Shown piece by piece: positions 38,615-47,862 of a stretch of DNA of 64,000 bases. The DNA lies in assembly GCF_001936575.1 (NCBI RefSeq), contig NZ_MSMP01000013.1, positions 62,001-126,000 of the forward strand. Direction: 5' to 3'. The stretch's first letter is position 1. Every line of letters begins with the position of its first letter. Under the pieces are notes generated by a model, which did no database searches, had not been told where the DNA came from, and worked only from the letters and a program-made list of their open reading frames with translations. Made by a program: the position numbers and the translations under genes. This DNA is from Tenacibaculum agarivorans (GTDB taxonomy: Bacteria > Bacteroidota > Bacteroidia > Flavobacteriales > Flavobacteriaceae).

Positions 38615-38737
38615 TTTGTTTGTTGTTAAAATATATGTAAAGAAACAAAAAGAATAGAGAGTGGATATAGGTAAATACTACCAAAGATTAATGTTTATTT
38701 CTGTATTTACTGAAAAGACCTCTAAATAATTGACTTT

Positions 38738-38771
38738 ATTTTGGTTATGTGTTTATTTTTTTATACTTTCG
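38738..38771 (+). promoter_or_regulatory. rplC promoter
   Basis: TTTTGG around 38738-38743 and TACTTTCG at 38764-38771 with a gap of about 20 nt. The -7 box has one mismatch to TAnnTTTG. A start near 38777 leaves a leader of about 220 nt before rplC. Confidence 0.65.
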
Positions 38772-38777
38772 CAGTCC

Positions 38778-38904
38778 GAAATTGGTGGTTAATAGTTATT
38801 TAACACAAAATTTCAATTACATGTCCGGAGGGTTTCGCGAAGGAAAAACGGTAGAACACAGTAAGTTAAGAGCTAAAAACGTGTTTTACGCTCTTTTTTT
38901 TTGA
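38778..38904 (+). promoter_or_regulatory. rplC leader with attenuator-like hairpins
   Basis: Hairpin 1 (38778-38814) pairs GAAATT with AATTTC and GTGgTTAA with TTAACAC, right at the predicted transcript start. Hairpin 2 (38868-38895) pairs AAGAGC with GCTCTT, inner TAAAA with TTTTA (one bulge), and is followed by an unbroken run of T to 38902. It is a complete intrinsic terminator ahead of rplC-rplD. In E. coli the L4 protein (rplD) regulates its operon at a leader terminator; here the arrangement suggests the same, by inference. Confidence 0.65.
38821..38904 (+). CDS. possible 27-codon leader peptide upstream of rplC
   Basis: An ATG opens a 27-residue frame (MSGGFREGKTVEHSKLRAKN then VFYALFF) that ends in a TGA exactly at the end of the T-run of the leader terminator, so translation would run through the terminator stem. 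It begins just after hairpin 1. This could be chance in a short frame; no ribosome binding signal helps in this phylum. Confidence 0.3.
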   Translation: MSGGFREGKTVEHSKLRAKNVFYALFF

Positions 38905-39000
38905 ATGAGATTTTAAGGATTTAGAAACTTTTGTTTCAAATAATTATTTATTAATAGACGCGCTGGATAAAATAATCTAATCGTCTTAAAATTAACAGAT

Positions 39001-39618
39001 ATGTCTGGGTTAATAGGAAAAAAAATCGGAATGACCAGCTTATTCGATGAGAATGGGAAAAATATCCCATGTACTGTTATCGAAGCAGGTCCTTGCGTAG
39101 TTACCCAAGTCAGAACCGAAGAAGTTGATGGTTACAACGCTTTACAACTAGGTTTCGATGACAAAAAGGCAAAAAGCTCTAATAAAGCTTTAGATGGTCA
39201 CTTTACAAAAGCAGGTACCGTTGCTAAGAAAAAAGTCGTTGAGTTTCAAGGTTTTGATGGAGAGTTTAAATTAGGTGACTCAATTACAGTTGAACATTTT
39301 GCTGAAGGAGAGTTCGTAGATGTTTCAGGAACTTCTAAAGGTAAAGGTTTTCAAGGGGTTGTTAAACGTCACGGATTTGGTGGTGTTGGACAAGCAACTC
39401 ACGGTCAGCATAACCGTTTAAGAGCACCAGGTTCTATTGGTGCCGCATCTTACCCTGCAAGAGTATTCAAAGGAATGCGTATGGCAGGACGTATGGGTGG
39501 AGATAAAGTTAAAGTTCAAAATTTAAGAGTATTAAAAGTAGTACCAGAAAAGAATCTTTTAGTAGTGAAAGGAGCTGTACCAGGTCACAAAAACTCTTAT
39601 GTAATTATTGAGAAGTAA
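39001..39618 (+). CDS. rplC: 50S ribosomal protein L3
   Basis: 205 residues; starts [20 protein letters not shown] and carries the Q-loop [19 protein letters not shown] that reaches the peptidyl-transferase centre. First gene of the S10-type block after a 220-nt leader. The stop codon overlaps the rplD start by one base (TAATG). Confidence 0.98.
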   Translation: MSGLIGKKIGMTSLFDENGKNIPCTVIEAGPCVVTQVRTEEVDGYNALQLGFDDKKAKSSNKALDGHFTKAGTVAKKKVVEFQGFDGEFKLGDSITVEHFAEGEFVDVSGTSKGKGFQGVVKRHGFGGVGQATHGQHNRLRAPGSIGAASYPARVFKGMRMAGRMGGDKVKVQNLRVLKVVPEKNLLVVKGAVPGHKNSYVIIEK

Positions 39619-40247
39619 TGAAAGTAGCAGTATTAGATATTACAGGAAAAGATACTGGTAGAAAAGTTGAACTTTCTAACGAAGTATTCGGAATTGAGCC
39701 AAATGATCACGCAATCTACTTAGATGTTAAGCAGTATTTGGCAAATCAAAGACAAGGAACTCACAAATCTAAAGAAAGAGGTGAGATTGCTGGAAGTACC
39801 AGAAAGATAAAAAAACAAAAAGGAACAGGTACAGCTCGTGCGGGTAGTATCAAGTCTCCTGTTTTTAGAGGCGGAGGACGTATCTTCGGTCCAAGACCAA
39901 GAAACTATTCTTTCAAATTAAATAAAAACTTAAAGCGTTTAGCTCGTAAATCAGCTTTAAGTATTCAAGCAAAAGATAGCAATTTAGTAGTAGTTGAAGA
40001 TTTCAATTTTGAAACTCCAAAGACTAAGGAATTCGTTAATGTTTTAAAAGCTTTAGAATTAGATACAAAGAAAACATTATTTGTATTAGGAGAAGAAAGT
40101 AAAAATGTATACTTATCATCTCGTAACCTAAAGAATTCTAAAGTAGTTAACGCTACAGGAGTAAATACTTACAATGTATTAAATGCAAATAAAGTAATTA
40201 TCTCTGAAAGCACTATAGAAGGAATTGAATCTAATTTAAGTAAATAG
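39618..40247 (+). CDS. rplD: 50S ribosomal protein L4
   Basis: 209 residues with the extended loop [20 protein letters not shown] that lines the exit tunnel. L4 is the classical autogenous repressor of the S10 operon in gammaproteobacteria, which gives the terminator in the leader upstream of rplC a plausible effector. Overlaps rplC by one base. Confidence 0.98.
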   Translation: MKVAVLDITGKDTGRKVELSNEVFGIEPNDHAIYLDVKQYLANQRQGTHKSKERGEIAGSTRKIKKQKGTGTARAGSIKSPVFRGGGRIFGPRPRNYSFKLNKNLKRLARKSALSIQAKDSNLVVVEDFNFETPKTKEFVNVLKALELDTKKTLFVLGEESKNVYLSSRNLKNSKVVNATGVNTYNVLNANKVIISESTIEGIESNLSK

Positions 40248-40257
40248 GATTTTTCAG

Positions 40258-40545
40258 ATGAGTATTTTAATAAAACCTATTATTACGGAAAAAGCAACAG
40301 TAGATAGCGAAAAGTTTAATCGATATACTTTTGTTGTAAATAAGAATGCTAACAAAATTCAAATTAAGGATGCTGTAGAAGCTGCTTACGGAGTAACAGT
40401 TGAAAAAGTGAGAACTTTAAATCATCCTGCATTAAGAAAAACTAAGTACACTAAGAAAGGATTAGTTACTGGTTTAACAAGCGGTTATAAAAAAGCGGTT
40501 GTTCAGTTAGCAGAAGGCGAAATTGATTTTTATAACAACCTATAA
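40258..40545 (+). CDS. rplW: 50S ribosomal protein L23
   Basis: 95 residues with [21 protein letters not shown] and the [20 protein letters not shown] helix. At the tunnel exit it is the docking site for trigger factor and SRP. Ten nt from rplD. Confidence 0.97.
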   Translation: MSILIKPIITEKATVDSEKFNRYTFVVNKNANKIQIKDAVEAAYGVTVEKVRTLNHPALRKTKYTKKGLVTGLTSGYKKAVVQLAEGEIDFYNNL

Positions 40546-40559
40546 GAATAGCAAGACAA

Positions 40560-41384
40560 ATGTCAGTTAGAAAATTAAAACCAATAACACCAGGTCAGCG
40601 TTTTAGAGTTGTGAATGGGTTCGACACCATCACTACTGATAAGCCGGAAAAGTCATTATTGGCACCGAAAAAAAGAACTGGAGGTCGAAACAATCAGGGT
40701 CGTATGACTACTCCTAACAGAGGTGGAGGTCATAAAAGAAGATATCGTATTATTGATTTCAAAAGAAATAGATATAACGATCCTGCAACAGTATTAACTA
40801 TTGAGTACGATCCAAACCGTACAGCGTTTATCGCTTTAGTTCAATATGCTGATGGAGAAAAGCGTTATGTGATTGCACAAAACGGATTAAAAGTAGGACA
40901 AACTATCGTTTCAGGAAAAGAAGCTACACCAGATGTAGGTAATGCAATGTTCTTAAGTGATATTCCATTAGGAACAACAATTTCTTGTATCGAATTACGT
41001 CCAGGTCAAGGAGCAGTTATGGCTCGTTCTGCAGGTTCTTTTGCTCAGTTAATGGCAAGAGACGGAAAATATGCTACTGTAAAGTTGCCTTCAGGTGAAA
41101 CAAGATTAATCTTACAAACTTGTTTAGCAACTATTGGAGTTGTATCTAATTCAGATCACCAATTATTAGTTTCTGGTAAAGCAGGTAGATCAAGATGGTT
41201 AGGTAGAAGACCAAGAACTAACGCAGTTAGAAAGAACCCAGTTGATCACCCAATGGGTGGTGGTGAAGGACGTTCTTCTGGAGGACATCCAAGATCTAAG
41301 AACGGTATCCCAGCTAAAGGATATAAGACTAGATCTAAAACTAAGGCTAGTAACAAGTATATTATAGAACGTAGAAAGAAATAA
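40560..41384 (+). CDS. rplB: 50S ribosomal protein L2
   Basis: 274 residues, full length. [17 protein letters not shown] and the C-terminal [20 protein letters not shown] (with the conserved His near the peptidyl-transferase centre) are intact. Fourteen nt from rplW. Confidence 0.98.
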   Translation: MSVRKLKPITPGQRFRVVNGFDTITTDKPEKSLLAPKKRTGGRNNQGRMTTPNRGGGHKRRYRIIDFKRNRYNDPATVLTIEYDPNRTAFIALVQYADGEKRYVIAQNGLKVGQTIVSGKEATPDVGNAMFLSDIPLGTTISCIELRPGQGAVMARSAGSFAQLMARDGKYATVKLPSGETRLILQTCLATIGVVSNSDHQLLVSGKAGRSRWLGRRPRTNAVRKNPVDHPMGGGEGRSSGGHPRSKNGIPAKGYKTRSKTKASNKYIIERRKK

Positions 41385-41390
41385 TAAATC

Positions 41391-41669
41391 ATGGCAAGAT
41401 CATTAAAAAAAGGACCTTACGTTCACTATAAGTTAGAAAGAAAAGTGTTAGCTAACGTTGAATCAGGTAAAAAATCTGTAATCAAAACTTGGTCTAGAGC
41501 TAGTATGATTACTCCTGATTTCGTTGGACAAACTATCGCAGTTCATAACGGACGTCAGTTTGTACCTGTTTACGTTACAGAAAACATGGTAGGTCATAAG
41601 TTAGGCGAATTTTCACCAACACGTTCATTCCGTGGACACGCTGGTGCTAAAAATAAAGGAAAAAAATAG
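41391..41669 (+). CDS. rpsS: 30S ribosomal protein S19
   Basis: 92 residues with [18 protein letters not shown] and [18 protein letters not shown] small-subunit head protein that pairs with S13. Six nt from rplB. Confidence 0.98.
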   Translation: MARSLKKGPYVHYKLERKVLANVESGKKSVIKTWSRASMITPDFVGQTIAVHNGRQFVPVYVTENMVGHKLGEFSPTRSFRGHAGAKNKGKK

Positions 41670-41678
41670 TAGGATATT

Positions 41679-42083
41679 ATGGGAAGTCGTAAACATAACA
41701 TGGCACAACAGTTAAAGGAAGCTAAGAAGCAAAAAGCTATCGCTAAGCTTACTAACTGTCCTACGTCACCAAGAAAAATGCGCTTAGTAGCGGATCAAGT
41801 AAGAGGTGTAGAAGTTGAAAAAGCTTTACAAATCTTAAAATTCAGTCCAAAAGAAGCATCTCGTAACTTAGAAAAGTTATTATTATCAGCTATTGCTAAC
41901 TGGCAAGCTAAAAATGAAGATGCAAGTATTGAAGATGCTGGATTATTCGTGAAATCTATTTATGTAGATAGCGCTGGAATGTTAAAGAGATTAAGACCAG
42001 CTCCACAAGGACGTGCACATAGAATTCGTAAGCGTTCTAATCACGTAACTTTAGAGTTAGGAACTAAAAATAACAGTAATTAA
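41679..42083 (+). CDS. rplV: 50S ribosomal protein L22
   Basis: 134 residues. An N-terminal extension of about 20 residues ([20 protein letters not shown]) precedes the usual start; an internal ATG at codon 8 is possible. The core [18 protein letters not shown] and the tunnel-lining beta-hairpin [20 protein letters not shown] are normal. Confidence 0.96.
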   Translation: MGSRKHNMAQQLKEAKKQKAIAKLTNCPTSPRKMRLVADQVRGVEVEKALQILKFSPKEASRNLEKLLLSAIANWQAKNEDASIEDAGLFVKSIYVDSAGMLKRLRPAPQGRAHRIRKRSNHVTLELGTKNNSN

Positions 42084-42095
42084 TCATTAGTAGAA

Positions 42096-42818
42096 ATGGG
42101 ACAAAAGACAAATCCAATAGGAAATCGTTTAGGAATCATCAGAGGATGGGAATCTAACTGGTATGGTGGAAATGACTACGGTGATAAAATTGCTGAAGAT
42201 GATAAGATAAGAAGGTACTTAAAAGCCAGATTATCTAAAGCAAGTGTTTCTCGTATTATTATTGAGCGTACTTTAAAACTTATAACCGTTACTATCACTA
42301 CTGCACGTCCAGGTATCATTATTGGTAAAGGAGGGCAAGAGGTAGATAAGTTAAAAGAAGAGCTTAAGAAGATTACTGGTAAAGAAGTTCAAATCAATAT
42401 TTTTGAAATTAAGCGTCCAGAATTAGATGCAAATTTAGTTGCAGCCAGTATTGCGCGTCAAATCGAAAATAGAATTTCTTACAAGCGTGCTACTAAAATG
42501 GCGATCGCGGCTGCAATGCGTATGAATGCTGAAGGAATCAAAGTTCAACTTTCTGGACGTTTAAACGGAGCTGAAATGGCACGTTCTGAGCACTACAAAG
42601 AAGGAAGAATTCCTTTATCTACTTTTAGAGCAGATATCGATTATTCACTTGTTGAAGCACATACTACATACGGAAGAATCGGTGTGAAAGTATGGATTAT
42701 GAAAGGCGAGGTATATGGTAAACGTGAATTATCTCCGTTAGTTGGATTATCTAAGCAAAAAGGTAATTCAAATAACAAAGGTGGAGGTGGTAGACGTCAA
42801 CCTCGTAGAAGAAAATAA
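42096..42818 (+). CDS. rpsC: 30S ribosomal protein S3
   Basis: 240 residues. KH domain with [22 protein letters not shown] sequence around 75-95 and the C-terminal domain [16 protein letters not shown] Gly/Arg-rich tail ([15 protein letters not shown]) ends the protein. It lines the mRNA entry tunnel. Confidence 0.98.
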   Translation: MGQKTNPIGNRLGIIRGWESNWYGGNDYGDKIAEDDKIRRYLKARLSKASVSRIIIERTLKLITVTITTARPGIIIGKGGQEVDKLKEELKKITGKEVQINIFEIKRPELDANLVAASIARQIENRISYKRATKMAIAAAMRMNAEGIKVQLSGRLNGAEMARSEHYKEGRIPLSTFRADIDYSLVEAHTTYGRIGVKVWIMKGEVYGKRELSPLVGLSKQKGNSNNKGGGGRRQPRRRK

Positions 42819-42837
42819 TTTTTAAAGAAATTAGAAG

Positions 42838-43269
42838 ATGTTACAGCCAAAAAGAGTAAAGTTTCGTAGAGTTCAGAAAGGTAAAGGTAATATGAGTGGT
42901 AACTCAGGTAGAGGTACCCAATTATCAAACGGAATGTTTGGTATTAAGTCTTTAGATCAGAACTTACTTACTTCTCGTCAAATTGAAGCTGCTCGTATCG
43001 CAGCAACACGTTATATGAAAAGGGAAGGGCAACTTTGGATTAAAATTTTCCCAGACAAACCTATCACTAAGAAACCATTAGAGGTACGTATGGGTAAAGG
43101 TAAAGGTGCTCCTGATCATTTTGTAGCTGTAGTTAAACCAGGAAGAATCTTATTTGAAGTTGGTGGTGTACCAATGGAAGTAGCTAAAGAAGCATTACGT
43201 TTAGCTGCTCAAAAACTTCCTGTGAAGACTAAGTTTATCATTGCAAGAGATTTTGATTATAACGCTTAA
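42838..43269 (+). CDS. rplP: 50S ribosomal protein L16
   Basis: 143 residues with [20 protein letters not shown] and the conserved [20 protein letters not shown] block. It organises the A-site region of the large subunit. Normal length. Confidence 0.98.
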   Translation: MLQPKRVKFRRVQKGKGNMSGNSGRGTQLSNGMFGIKSLDQNLLTSRQIEAARIAATRYMKREGQLWIKIFPDKPITKKPLEVRMGKGKGAPDHFVAVVKPGRILFEVGGVPMEVAKEALRLAAQKLPVKTKFIIARDFDYNA

Positions 43270-43281
43270 TTCTAATAGATC

Positions 43282-43473
43282 ATGAAACAATCAGAAATAA
43301 AAGAATTATCAACAGCTGACTTACAAGATAAGCTAGGAGCGTTGAAGAAAAATTATAGTGATCTTAAGATGGCTCATGCTATAACTCCATTGGAAAATCC
43401 ATTGCAGTTAAGAACCTTAAGAAGAGCTGTTGCAAGAATTGCAACAGAGTTAACTAAAAGAGAATTACAATAA
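43282..43473 (+). CDS. rpmC: 50S ribosomal protein L29
   Basis: 63 residues, a two-helix hairpin protein (MKQSEIKELSTADLQDKLG… LRRAVARIATELTKREL). Near the tunnel exit. Twelve nt after rplP and nineteen nt before rpsQ. Confidence 0.97.
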   Translation: MKQSEIKELSTADLQDKLGALKKNYSDLKMAHAITPLENPLQLRTLRRAVARIATELTKRELQ

Positions 43474-43492
43474 ATTCTAGTCAGTTTTAAAG

Positions 43493-43750
43493 ATGGAAAA
43501 AAGAAATCTTAGAAAAGAGAGAATAGGTGTAGTATCTAGCAACAAGATGGAGAAGTCTATCGTGGTTAGCGAGGTAAAAAGAGTAAAGCACCCAATGTAC
43601 GGAAAGTTCGTATTAAAAACTAAGAAGTACGTTGCACATGACGAGAATAACGATTGCAACATTGGAGATACAGTTAAAATAATGGAAACACGTCCATTAA
43701 GTAAATCTAAGCGTTGGAGATTAGTAGAAATCCTAGAAAGAGCTAAATAA
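43493..43750 (+). CDS. rpsQ: 30S ribosomal protein S17
   Basis: 85 residues with [19 protein letters not shown] and the [18 protein letters not shown] loop, then [11 protein letters not shown]. An early-assembly small-subunit protein. A minus-strand frame overlapping it is a shadow. Confidence 0.97.
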   Translation: MEKRNLRKERIGVVSSNKMEKSIVVSEVKRVKHPMYGKFVLKTKKYVAHDENNDCNIGDTVKIMETRPLSKSKRWRLVEILERAK

Positions 43751-43751
43751 T

Positions 43752-44120
43752 ATGTTACAAACAGAATCAAGATTAAAAGTAGCAGATAATACTGGAGCTA
43801 AGGAAGTTTTAGTAATTAGAGTTTTAGGAGGAACAAAAAAGCGTTACGCTAGTGTTGGAGATAAAATTGTAGTTACTGTTAAGTCTGCAACTCCAAACGG
43901 AACTGTAAAGAAAGGTCAAGTATCTCGTGCAGTTGTTGTTCGTACTAAGAAAGAAGTTAGACGTAAAGACGGATCATATATTAGATTTGATGATAATGCT
44001 TGTGTACTTTTAAATCCTTCTGAGGAAATGAGAGGTACTCGTGTATTCGGTCCAGTGGCTCGTGAGTTACGTGAGAAACAATTTATGAAGATAGTATCAT
44101 TAGCACCTGAGGTGTTATAA
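43752..44120 (+). CDS. rplN: 50S ribosomal protein L14
   Basis: 122 residues, the usual length. [18 protein letters not shown] and the C-terminal [20 protein letters not shown] are diagnostic. It forms an intersubunit bridge. One nt after rpsQ. Confidence 0.98.
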   Translation: MLQTESRLKVADNTGAKEVLVIRVLGGTKKRYASVGDKIVVTVKSATPNGTVKKGQVSRAVVVRTKKEVRRKDGSYIRFDDNACVLLNPSEEMRGTRVFGPVARELREKQFMKIVSLAPEVL

Positions 44121-44134
44121 AATCAGATTTTAAG

Positions 44135-44443
44135 ATGAAGAAATTTAAAATTAAATCAGGAGATACTGTTAAAGTTATCGCAGGAGATCATAAAGGATCT
44201 GAAGGAAAAGTTTTACGTATCCTTAAAGATAAAGACAGAGTTGTAGTAGAAGGTGTTAATATGATATCTAAGCATACTAAACCTAGTGCTGAAAATCCAC
44301 AAGGAGGAATAGTAAAGCAAGAAGCACCATTACATATTTCTAACATTGCTTTAGTTGAAAATGGTGAAGCAGTAAGAGTTGGTTATAGAGTAGAAGGTGA
44401 TAAGAAGGTAAGATTTTCTAAAAAATCAGATAAAGCAATATAA
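44135..44443 (+). CDS. rplX: 50S ribosomal protein L24
   Basis: 102 residues with a KOW motif ([20 protein letters not shown] at 5-24) and [19 protein letters not shown]. An assembly initiator of the large subunit. Two nt before rplE. Confidence 0.97.
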   Translation: MKKFKIKSGDTVKVIAGDHKGSEGKVLRILKDKDRVVVEGVNMISKHTKPSAENPQGGIVKQEAPLHISNIALVENGEAVRVGYRVEGDKKVRFSKKSDKAI

Positions 44444-44445
44444 TT

Positions 44446-44997
44446 ATGAGTTACGTACCAAGATTAAAAGAGGAGTACAAGGCTAGAGTTATTAAAGCTC
44501 TAACTGATGAGTTCGGATACAAGAACGTAATGCAGGTGCCTAAGTTACAGAAGATTGTTGTAAGTAAAGGTGTAGGTGCTGCAATTGCAGATAAGAAATT
44601 AATTGAATACGCTGTTGAGGAATTAACCACTATTACAGGTCAAAAAGCAGTGCCAACGATGTCTAAAAAAGACGTTGCAAACTTCAAATTACGTAAAGGA
44701 ATGCCAATCGGAGCTAAAGTTACGTTAAGAGGAGATATTATGTACGAATTTTTAGATCGTTTAATTACTGCTTCTTTACCACGTGTAAGAGATTTCAACG
44801 GAATTAAAGCAAATGGTTTTGATGGTAGAGGTAATTACAATTTAGGAATTACTGAACAAATCATCTACCCAGAGATTAATATTGATCAAGTGAAGAAAAT
44901 TAGTGGTATGGATATTACTTTTGTAACATCTGCACAAACTGATAAGGAAGCTAAATCATTATTAGGAGAATTAGGTTTACCATTTAAAAAGAATTAA
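44446..44997 (+). CDS. rplE: 50S ribosomal protein L5
   Basis: 183 residues with [40 protein letters not shown] and [18 protein letters not shown]. It binds 5S rRNA in the central protuberance. Normal length; rpsN starts 5 nt on. Confidence 0.98.
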   Translation: MSYVPRLKEEYKARVIKALTDEFGYKNVMQVPKLQKIVVSKGVGAAIADKKLIEYAVEELTTITGQKAVPTMSKKDVANFKLRKGMPIGAKVTLRGDIMYEFLDRLITASLPRVRDFNGIKANGFDGRGNYNLGITEQIIYPEINIDQVKKISGMDITFVTSAQTDKEAKSLLGELGLPFKKN

Positions 44998-45002
44998 TAA
45001 AG

Positions 45003-45272
45003 ATGGCTAAAGAATCAATGAAAGCGCGTGAGCGTAAAAGAGCTAAAACGGTTGCTAAATATGCAGAAAAGAGAAAAGCTTTAAAAGAAGCTGGAGACTA
45101 TGAAGCATTACAAAAGTTACCAAAAAATGCTTCACCAGTTAGAATGCACAATCGTTGTAAATTAACTGGGCGTCCAAAAGGATACATGCGTCAGTTTGGA
45201 ATTTCACGTGTTACTTTCCGTGAAATGGCAAACCAAGGATTAATTCCTGGAGTAAAGAAAGCAAGCTGGTAG
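45003..45272 (+). CDS. rpsN: 30S ribosomal protein S14 (zinc-free type)
   Basis: 89 residues: the long form without the CxxC zinc ribbon ([20 protein letters not shown] … [20 protein letters not shown]). In nearly all bacteria it is followed at once by rpsH. Here a strong terminator follows after about 25 nt and the next ribosomal gene is 2.6 kb away. Confidence 0.98.
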   Translation: MAKESMKARERKRAKTVAKYAEKRKALKEAGDYEALQKLPKNASPVRMHNRCKLTGRPKGYMRQFGISRVTFREMANQGLIPGVKKASW

Positions 45273-45297
45273 TATTATTATCTAGCTATAGAGATAT

Positions 45298-45335
45298 AAA
45301 AAGGCGAACAATTTCATTATTGTTCGCCTTTTTTT
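45298..45335 (+). terminator. intrinsic terminator after rpsN
   Basis: A stem of about 15 bp, AAAAAGGCGAACAAT / ATTGTTCGCCTTTTT, with a 6-nt loop and a long T-run. It closes the rplC-rpsN block. Confidence 0.93.
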
Positions 45336-45467
45336 ATTTTATCTTTTTCAATCATATCGTTTGGAATAACTTTTTATAGTTAATACGCTATTTTAATTCC
45401 GTTGAATATTTTTTAAGTTAATGATTTCAGTTTGTTTTATATTGTCAGTAATTATAAAACATGCATC

Positions 45468-46319
45468 TTGAAAAATTTTTTCAATAGTTTTTACCCTTTT
45501 TATTATGATGTGAGAACAGGCATTTTAATAGGTGTTCTTATATTCATTCTATCAATTTTATTTAGTTTCTTATTTGAGCCTTTCGAGGTCAATTATAGTG
45601 AATTAAAGTATTCTTATTTTATAGTTGTTGTAATTCACTCTTTAGTTTCTTTTTGTGTTTTTATGATTGTAACTCTTTTTCTTAATAGTAAAAAGAGTGA
45701 AGAAAAAGACTGGAAAGTTAAACACGAGCTAATCTTACTTTTAACAATTCTATTATTAATTGGAGTTGTTCAATTTTTAATTCGAGATTTTATTTATAAT
45801 AAAGATGATAATTGGTCACTAAGATATTTATTTGAAGAAGTCAGAAATACGCTATTAGTAGGTGGACTTTTTATTTTTATTATTACTTCACTAAATATAG
45901 AAAGGTTAAAAAGTAATTATAATAAAAGAGCACATAAAATAAAAATAGATGAAAAAGAAGAAATAAATGAGAGAGAAGAAATACAGATAACAACCCAAGT
46001 TAAATCCGATGATTTTGTTTTAAATATTAACGACTTTAATTTTGCTAAATCAGATAAAAATTATGTGGAAATTTATTTGCAAAATAGTGATATACTTATA
46101 AAAAGAATGACTATTAGAAGCTTAGAAACACAGTTGTTTAATTATAACTTCATTTTAAAAACACATAGGTCTTTTATAGTTAACCTTAGATCTATTATAG
46201 ACATTAAAGGAAATGCACAAGGTTACAAATTGTCATTAAAAAACTCAGATGCTAAAATTCCTGTTTCGAGAAATCAGTTAACTCTTTTTGAAGAAAAAAT
46301 GATTCAAGTGAATATTTAG
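45468..46319 (+). CDS. membrane-anchored LytTR-family DNA-binding regulator
   Basis: About 283 residues. Four hydrophobic segments fill the first 150 residues (GILIGVLIFILSILFSFLF, YFIVVVIHSLVSFCVFMIV, ILLLTILLLIGVVQFLI, LLVGGLFIFIITSL), then a charged linker (KIDEKEEINEREEIQ) and a C-terminal LytTR domain (KSDKNYVEIYLQNSD … LKTHRSFIVNLRSIIDI). No receiver domain, so it senses through its membrane part or directly. No in-frame ATG precedes the first membrane segment; I place the start at the TTG at 45468 (KNFFNSFYPFYYD), with an earlier TTG at 45432 possible. It probably controls the acyltransferase gene downstream. Confidence 0.8.
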   Translation: MKNFFNSFYPFYYDVRTGILIGVLIFILSILFSFLFEPFEVNYSELKYSYFIVVVIHSLVSFCVFMIVTLFLNSKKSEEKDWKVKHELILLLTILLLIGVVQFLIRDFIYNKDDNWSLRYLFEEVRNTLLVGGLFIFIITSLNIERLKSNYNKRAHKIKIDEKEEINEREEIQITTQVKSDDFVLNINDFNFAKSDKNYVEIYLQNSDILIKRMTIRSLETQLFNYNFILKTHRSFIVNLRSIIDIKGNAQGYKLSLKNSDAKIPVSRNQLTLFEEKMIQVNI

Positions 46320-46320
46320 T

Positions 46321-46361
46321 TTGTTATTGGTAACATAATACTTGTTGTTAATCCCATTGTT
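46321..46361 (+). promoter_or_regulatory. TTGTT direct repeats, possible LytTR operator
   Basis: TTGTTATTG at 46321 and TTGTTGTTA at 46342 are spaced 21 nt apart, two helical turns, as in known LytTR sites (two 9-bp direct repeats with a 12-13-bp gap). A third TTGTT begins at 46357. They lie between the regulator and the acyltransferase gene. Confidence 0.35.
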
Positions 46362-46425
46362 CTAATAATGAGGCGTAAATGTATCTGGTAAAATTAGTTT
46401 TGAACAAACTTTAAATGATACAATT

Positions 46426-47553
46426 ATGATACAACAAAGACGCTATGATTTAGATTGGCTAAGAGTAATATCTGTGTTTGCAGTTTTTTTACATCATATA
46501 TTAATGCCTTTTAATGGAGATGATTTTCATATTATGAATACAACTCATAGTAAATTTCTAGACGATACTATGGTTTATTTTGAACAATTTAGACTACCAT
46601 TATTATTTTTAGTTTCTGGTGTAGGAACAGTATATGCTTTTTCAAAAAGAACTTGGCTCGCTTTTGCCTTAGAAAGAGTAAAAAGACTTTTAGTGCCGCT
46701 TGTTTTTGGAGTTTTGTGTATCGTGCCACCACAAGTTTACTATGAAAATATCATAAACTTTTCTTCCTTTTTAGAAGCGTATAACTCAATTGTAATAAAA
46801 TTCAAAGTAAATCATTTGTGGTTTATAGAAAATCTGTTTATCATTTCTATACTTTTTATCCCTTTTGTAATGTATTGCCGATCGAATAAGAGCAATAAGT
46901 TAAAAAATACCATTGTAAAACTTTCAAAACAGTACAGAATGATTTCTTGGGTAATTCTATTACTATGTATACGAATTATAACCAAAGAGTATTTTCCAAG
47001 TAACGAGAAGAGTATTAGAAATTTATCCTCTTCTTTGTATTTTATATTCTTTTTCGTTAGCGGAGTCATATTAGCCACAAACAATGAATTATGGAAACTT
47101 TTACATTTAAGGAGGAAATATAATTTACGGTTAGTACTTGTTTTTACTTTAATTTTTTATGGATACTATTTTATGCCAAGAGAATGGATAGCTCCTTATC
47201 TATCAATAAAAAACAGATGGAGGTTGTGGTATATTGTTAGTGTACTAGTAAGTTGGTCTGTTGTAATCACTATTTTAGGTTACGGAAAAGAATATTTAAA
47301 TAAAGAAAGTAGGTTATTAGTAAAATTAAATGAAGCAGTATATCCTTTTTATATATTACATCAGACCATAATTATTATTATAGGATATTATGTGTTAAAG
47401 CTCGATATAAGCATTCTGTTTAAAATTCTAATACTCTTTTTTAGCTCTTTCTGTAGTATTATTTTAATTTATATGACTTTAATATATCCATTTAAACTTA
47501 CCAGATTTTTATTTGGAATGAAGATCAAGAGGATAAAAAACGGGAAAAAGTGA
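46426..47553 (+). CDS. acyltransferase 3 family membrane protein (MdoC/OpgC-like)
   Basis: 375 residues with about ten hydrophobic segments. The start RYDLDWLRVISVFAVFLHHI carries the family's catalytic-type histidine in the first helix; VNHLWFIENLFI and the C-terminal YPFYILHQTIIIIIGYYVL are further family marks. Such proteins transfer acyl groups to sugars, lipids or other exported molecules at the inner membrane. Substrate unknown. It is the second gene of a two-gene module with the LytTR regulator and is followed by its own hairpin terminator. Confidence 0.85.
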   Translation: MIQQRRYDLDWLRVISVFAVFLHHILMPFNGDDFHIMNTTHSKFLDDTMVYFEQFRLPLLFLVSGVGTVYAFSKRTWLAFALERVKRLLVPLVFGVLCIVPPQVYYENIINFSSFLEAYNSIVIKFKVNHLWFIENLFIISILFIPFVMYCRSNKSNKLKNTIVKLSKQYRMISWVILLLCIRIITKEYFPSNEKSIRNLSSSLYFIFFFVSGVILATNNELWKLLHLRRKYNLRLVLVFTLIFYGYYFMPREWIAPYLSIKNRWRLWYIVSVLVSWSVVITILGYGKEYLNKESRLLVKLNEAVYPFYILHQTIIIIIGYYVLKLDISILFKILILFFSSFCSIILIYMTLIYPFKLTRFLFGMKIKRIKNGKK

Positions 47554-47568
47554 ATGGTAAATATTAAA

Positions 47569-47610
47569 AATAAACTTTTTTTGAAAAGATTTTTGCAAAG
47601 TTTATTTTGA
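47569..47610 (+). terminator. AT-rich terminator after the acyltransferase gene
   Basis: A perfect 10-bp stem AATAAACTTT / AAAGTTTATT encloses an 18-nt loop that can pair further (TTTT / AAAA). The T-run is short, so efficiency is uncertain. Confidence 0.6.
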
Positions 47611-47693
47611 TCTTAAAAAGCAATGAAAATTAGCAATAAATTAATAGTCAAACTGATAATTTATAAAACCCTTTTTTTTTCGAAAAGTTTATG

Positions 47694-47701
47694 TATATTT
47701 G
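47694..47701 (+). promoter_or_regulatory. -7 element of the rpsH operon
   Basis: TATATTTG followed by C, a perfect TAnnTTTG box. The -33 region is a T-run without a clear TTTG. A start near 47707 leaves a leader of about 155 nt. This lets the rpsH block be expressed independently of the inserted module. Confidence 0.75.
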
Positions 47702-47862
47702 CACTCTGTTTTCAGAGGGTAAATTATGCTTTGTTGTGAACTAAAATGAAGTGTCATTTACGGAAAACAAAAAATAAGTATTAACTGGTTTCAGGTTTAG
47801 TAGTTACGTATACCGTAGGGAAAATAGAAACTGCTGAAAACCAAAACCGCAATTAATTTAAT
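47702..47862 (+). promoter_or_regulatory. structured rpsH leader
   Basis: At the 5' end CTCTG / CAGAG forms a tight hairpin. Near the gene, GGTTT (47787) can pair with AAACC (47838), AGTAGTT (47799) with AACTGCT (47829, one G-U pair), and inside them TACG with CGTA. Such a branched helix before rpsH could be a site for S8, the classical repressor of the spc operon; this is inference. Confidence 0.5.

Noticed and set aside
43477..43770. A 97-codon minus-strand frame across rpsQ
   Set aside because: Lies fully over rpsQ and the rplN start, with no supporting signal.
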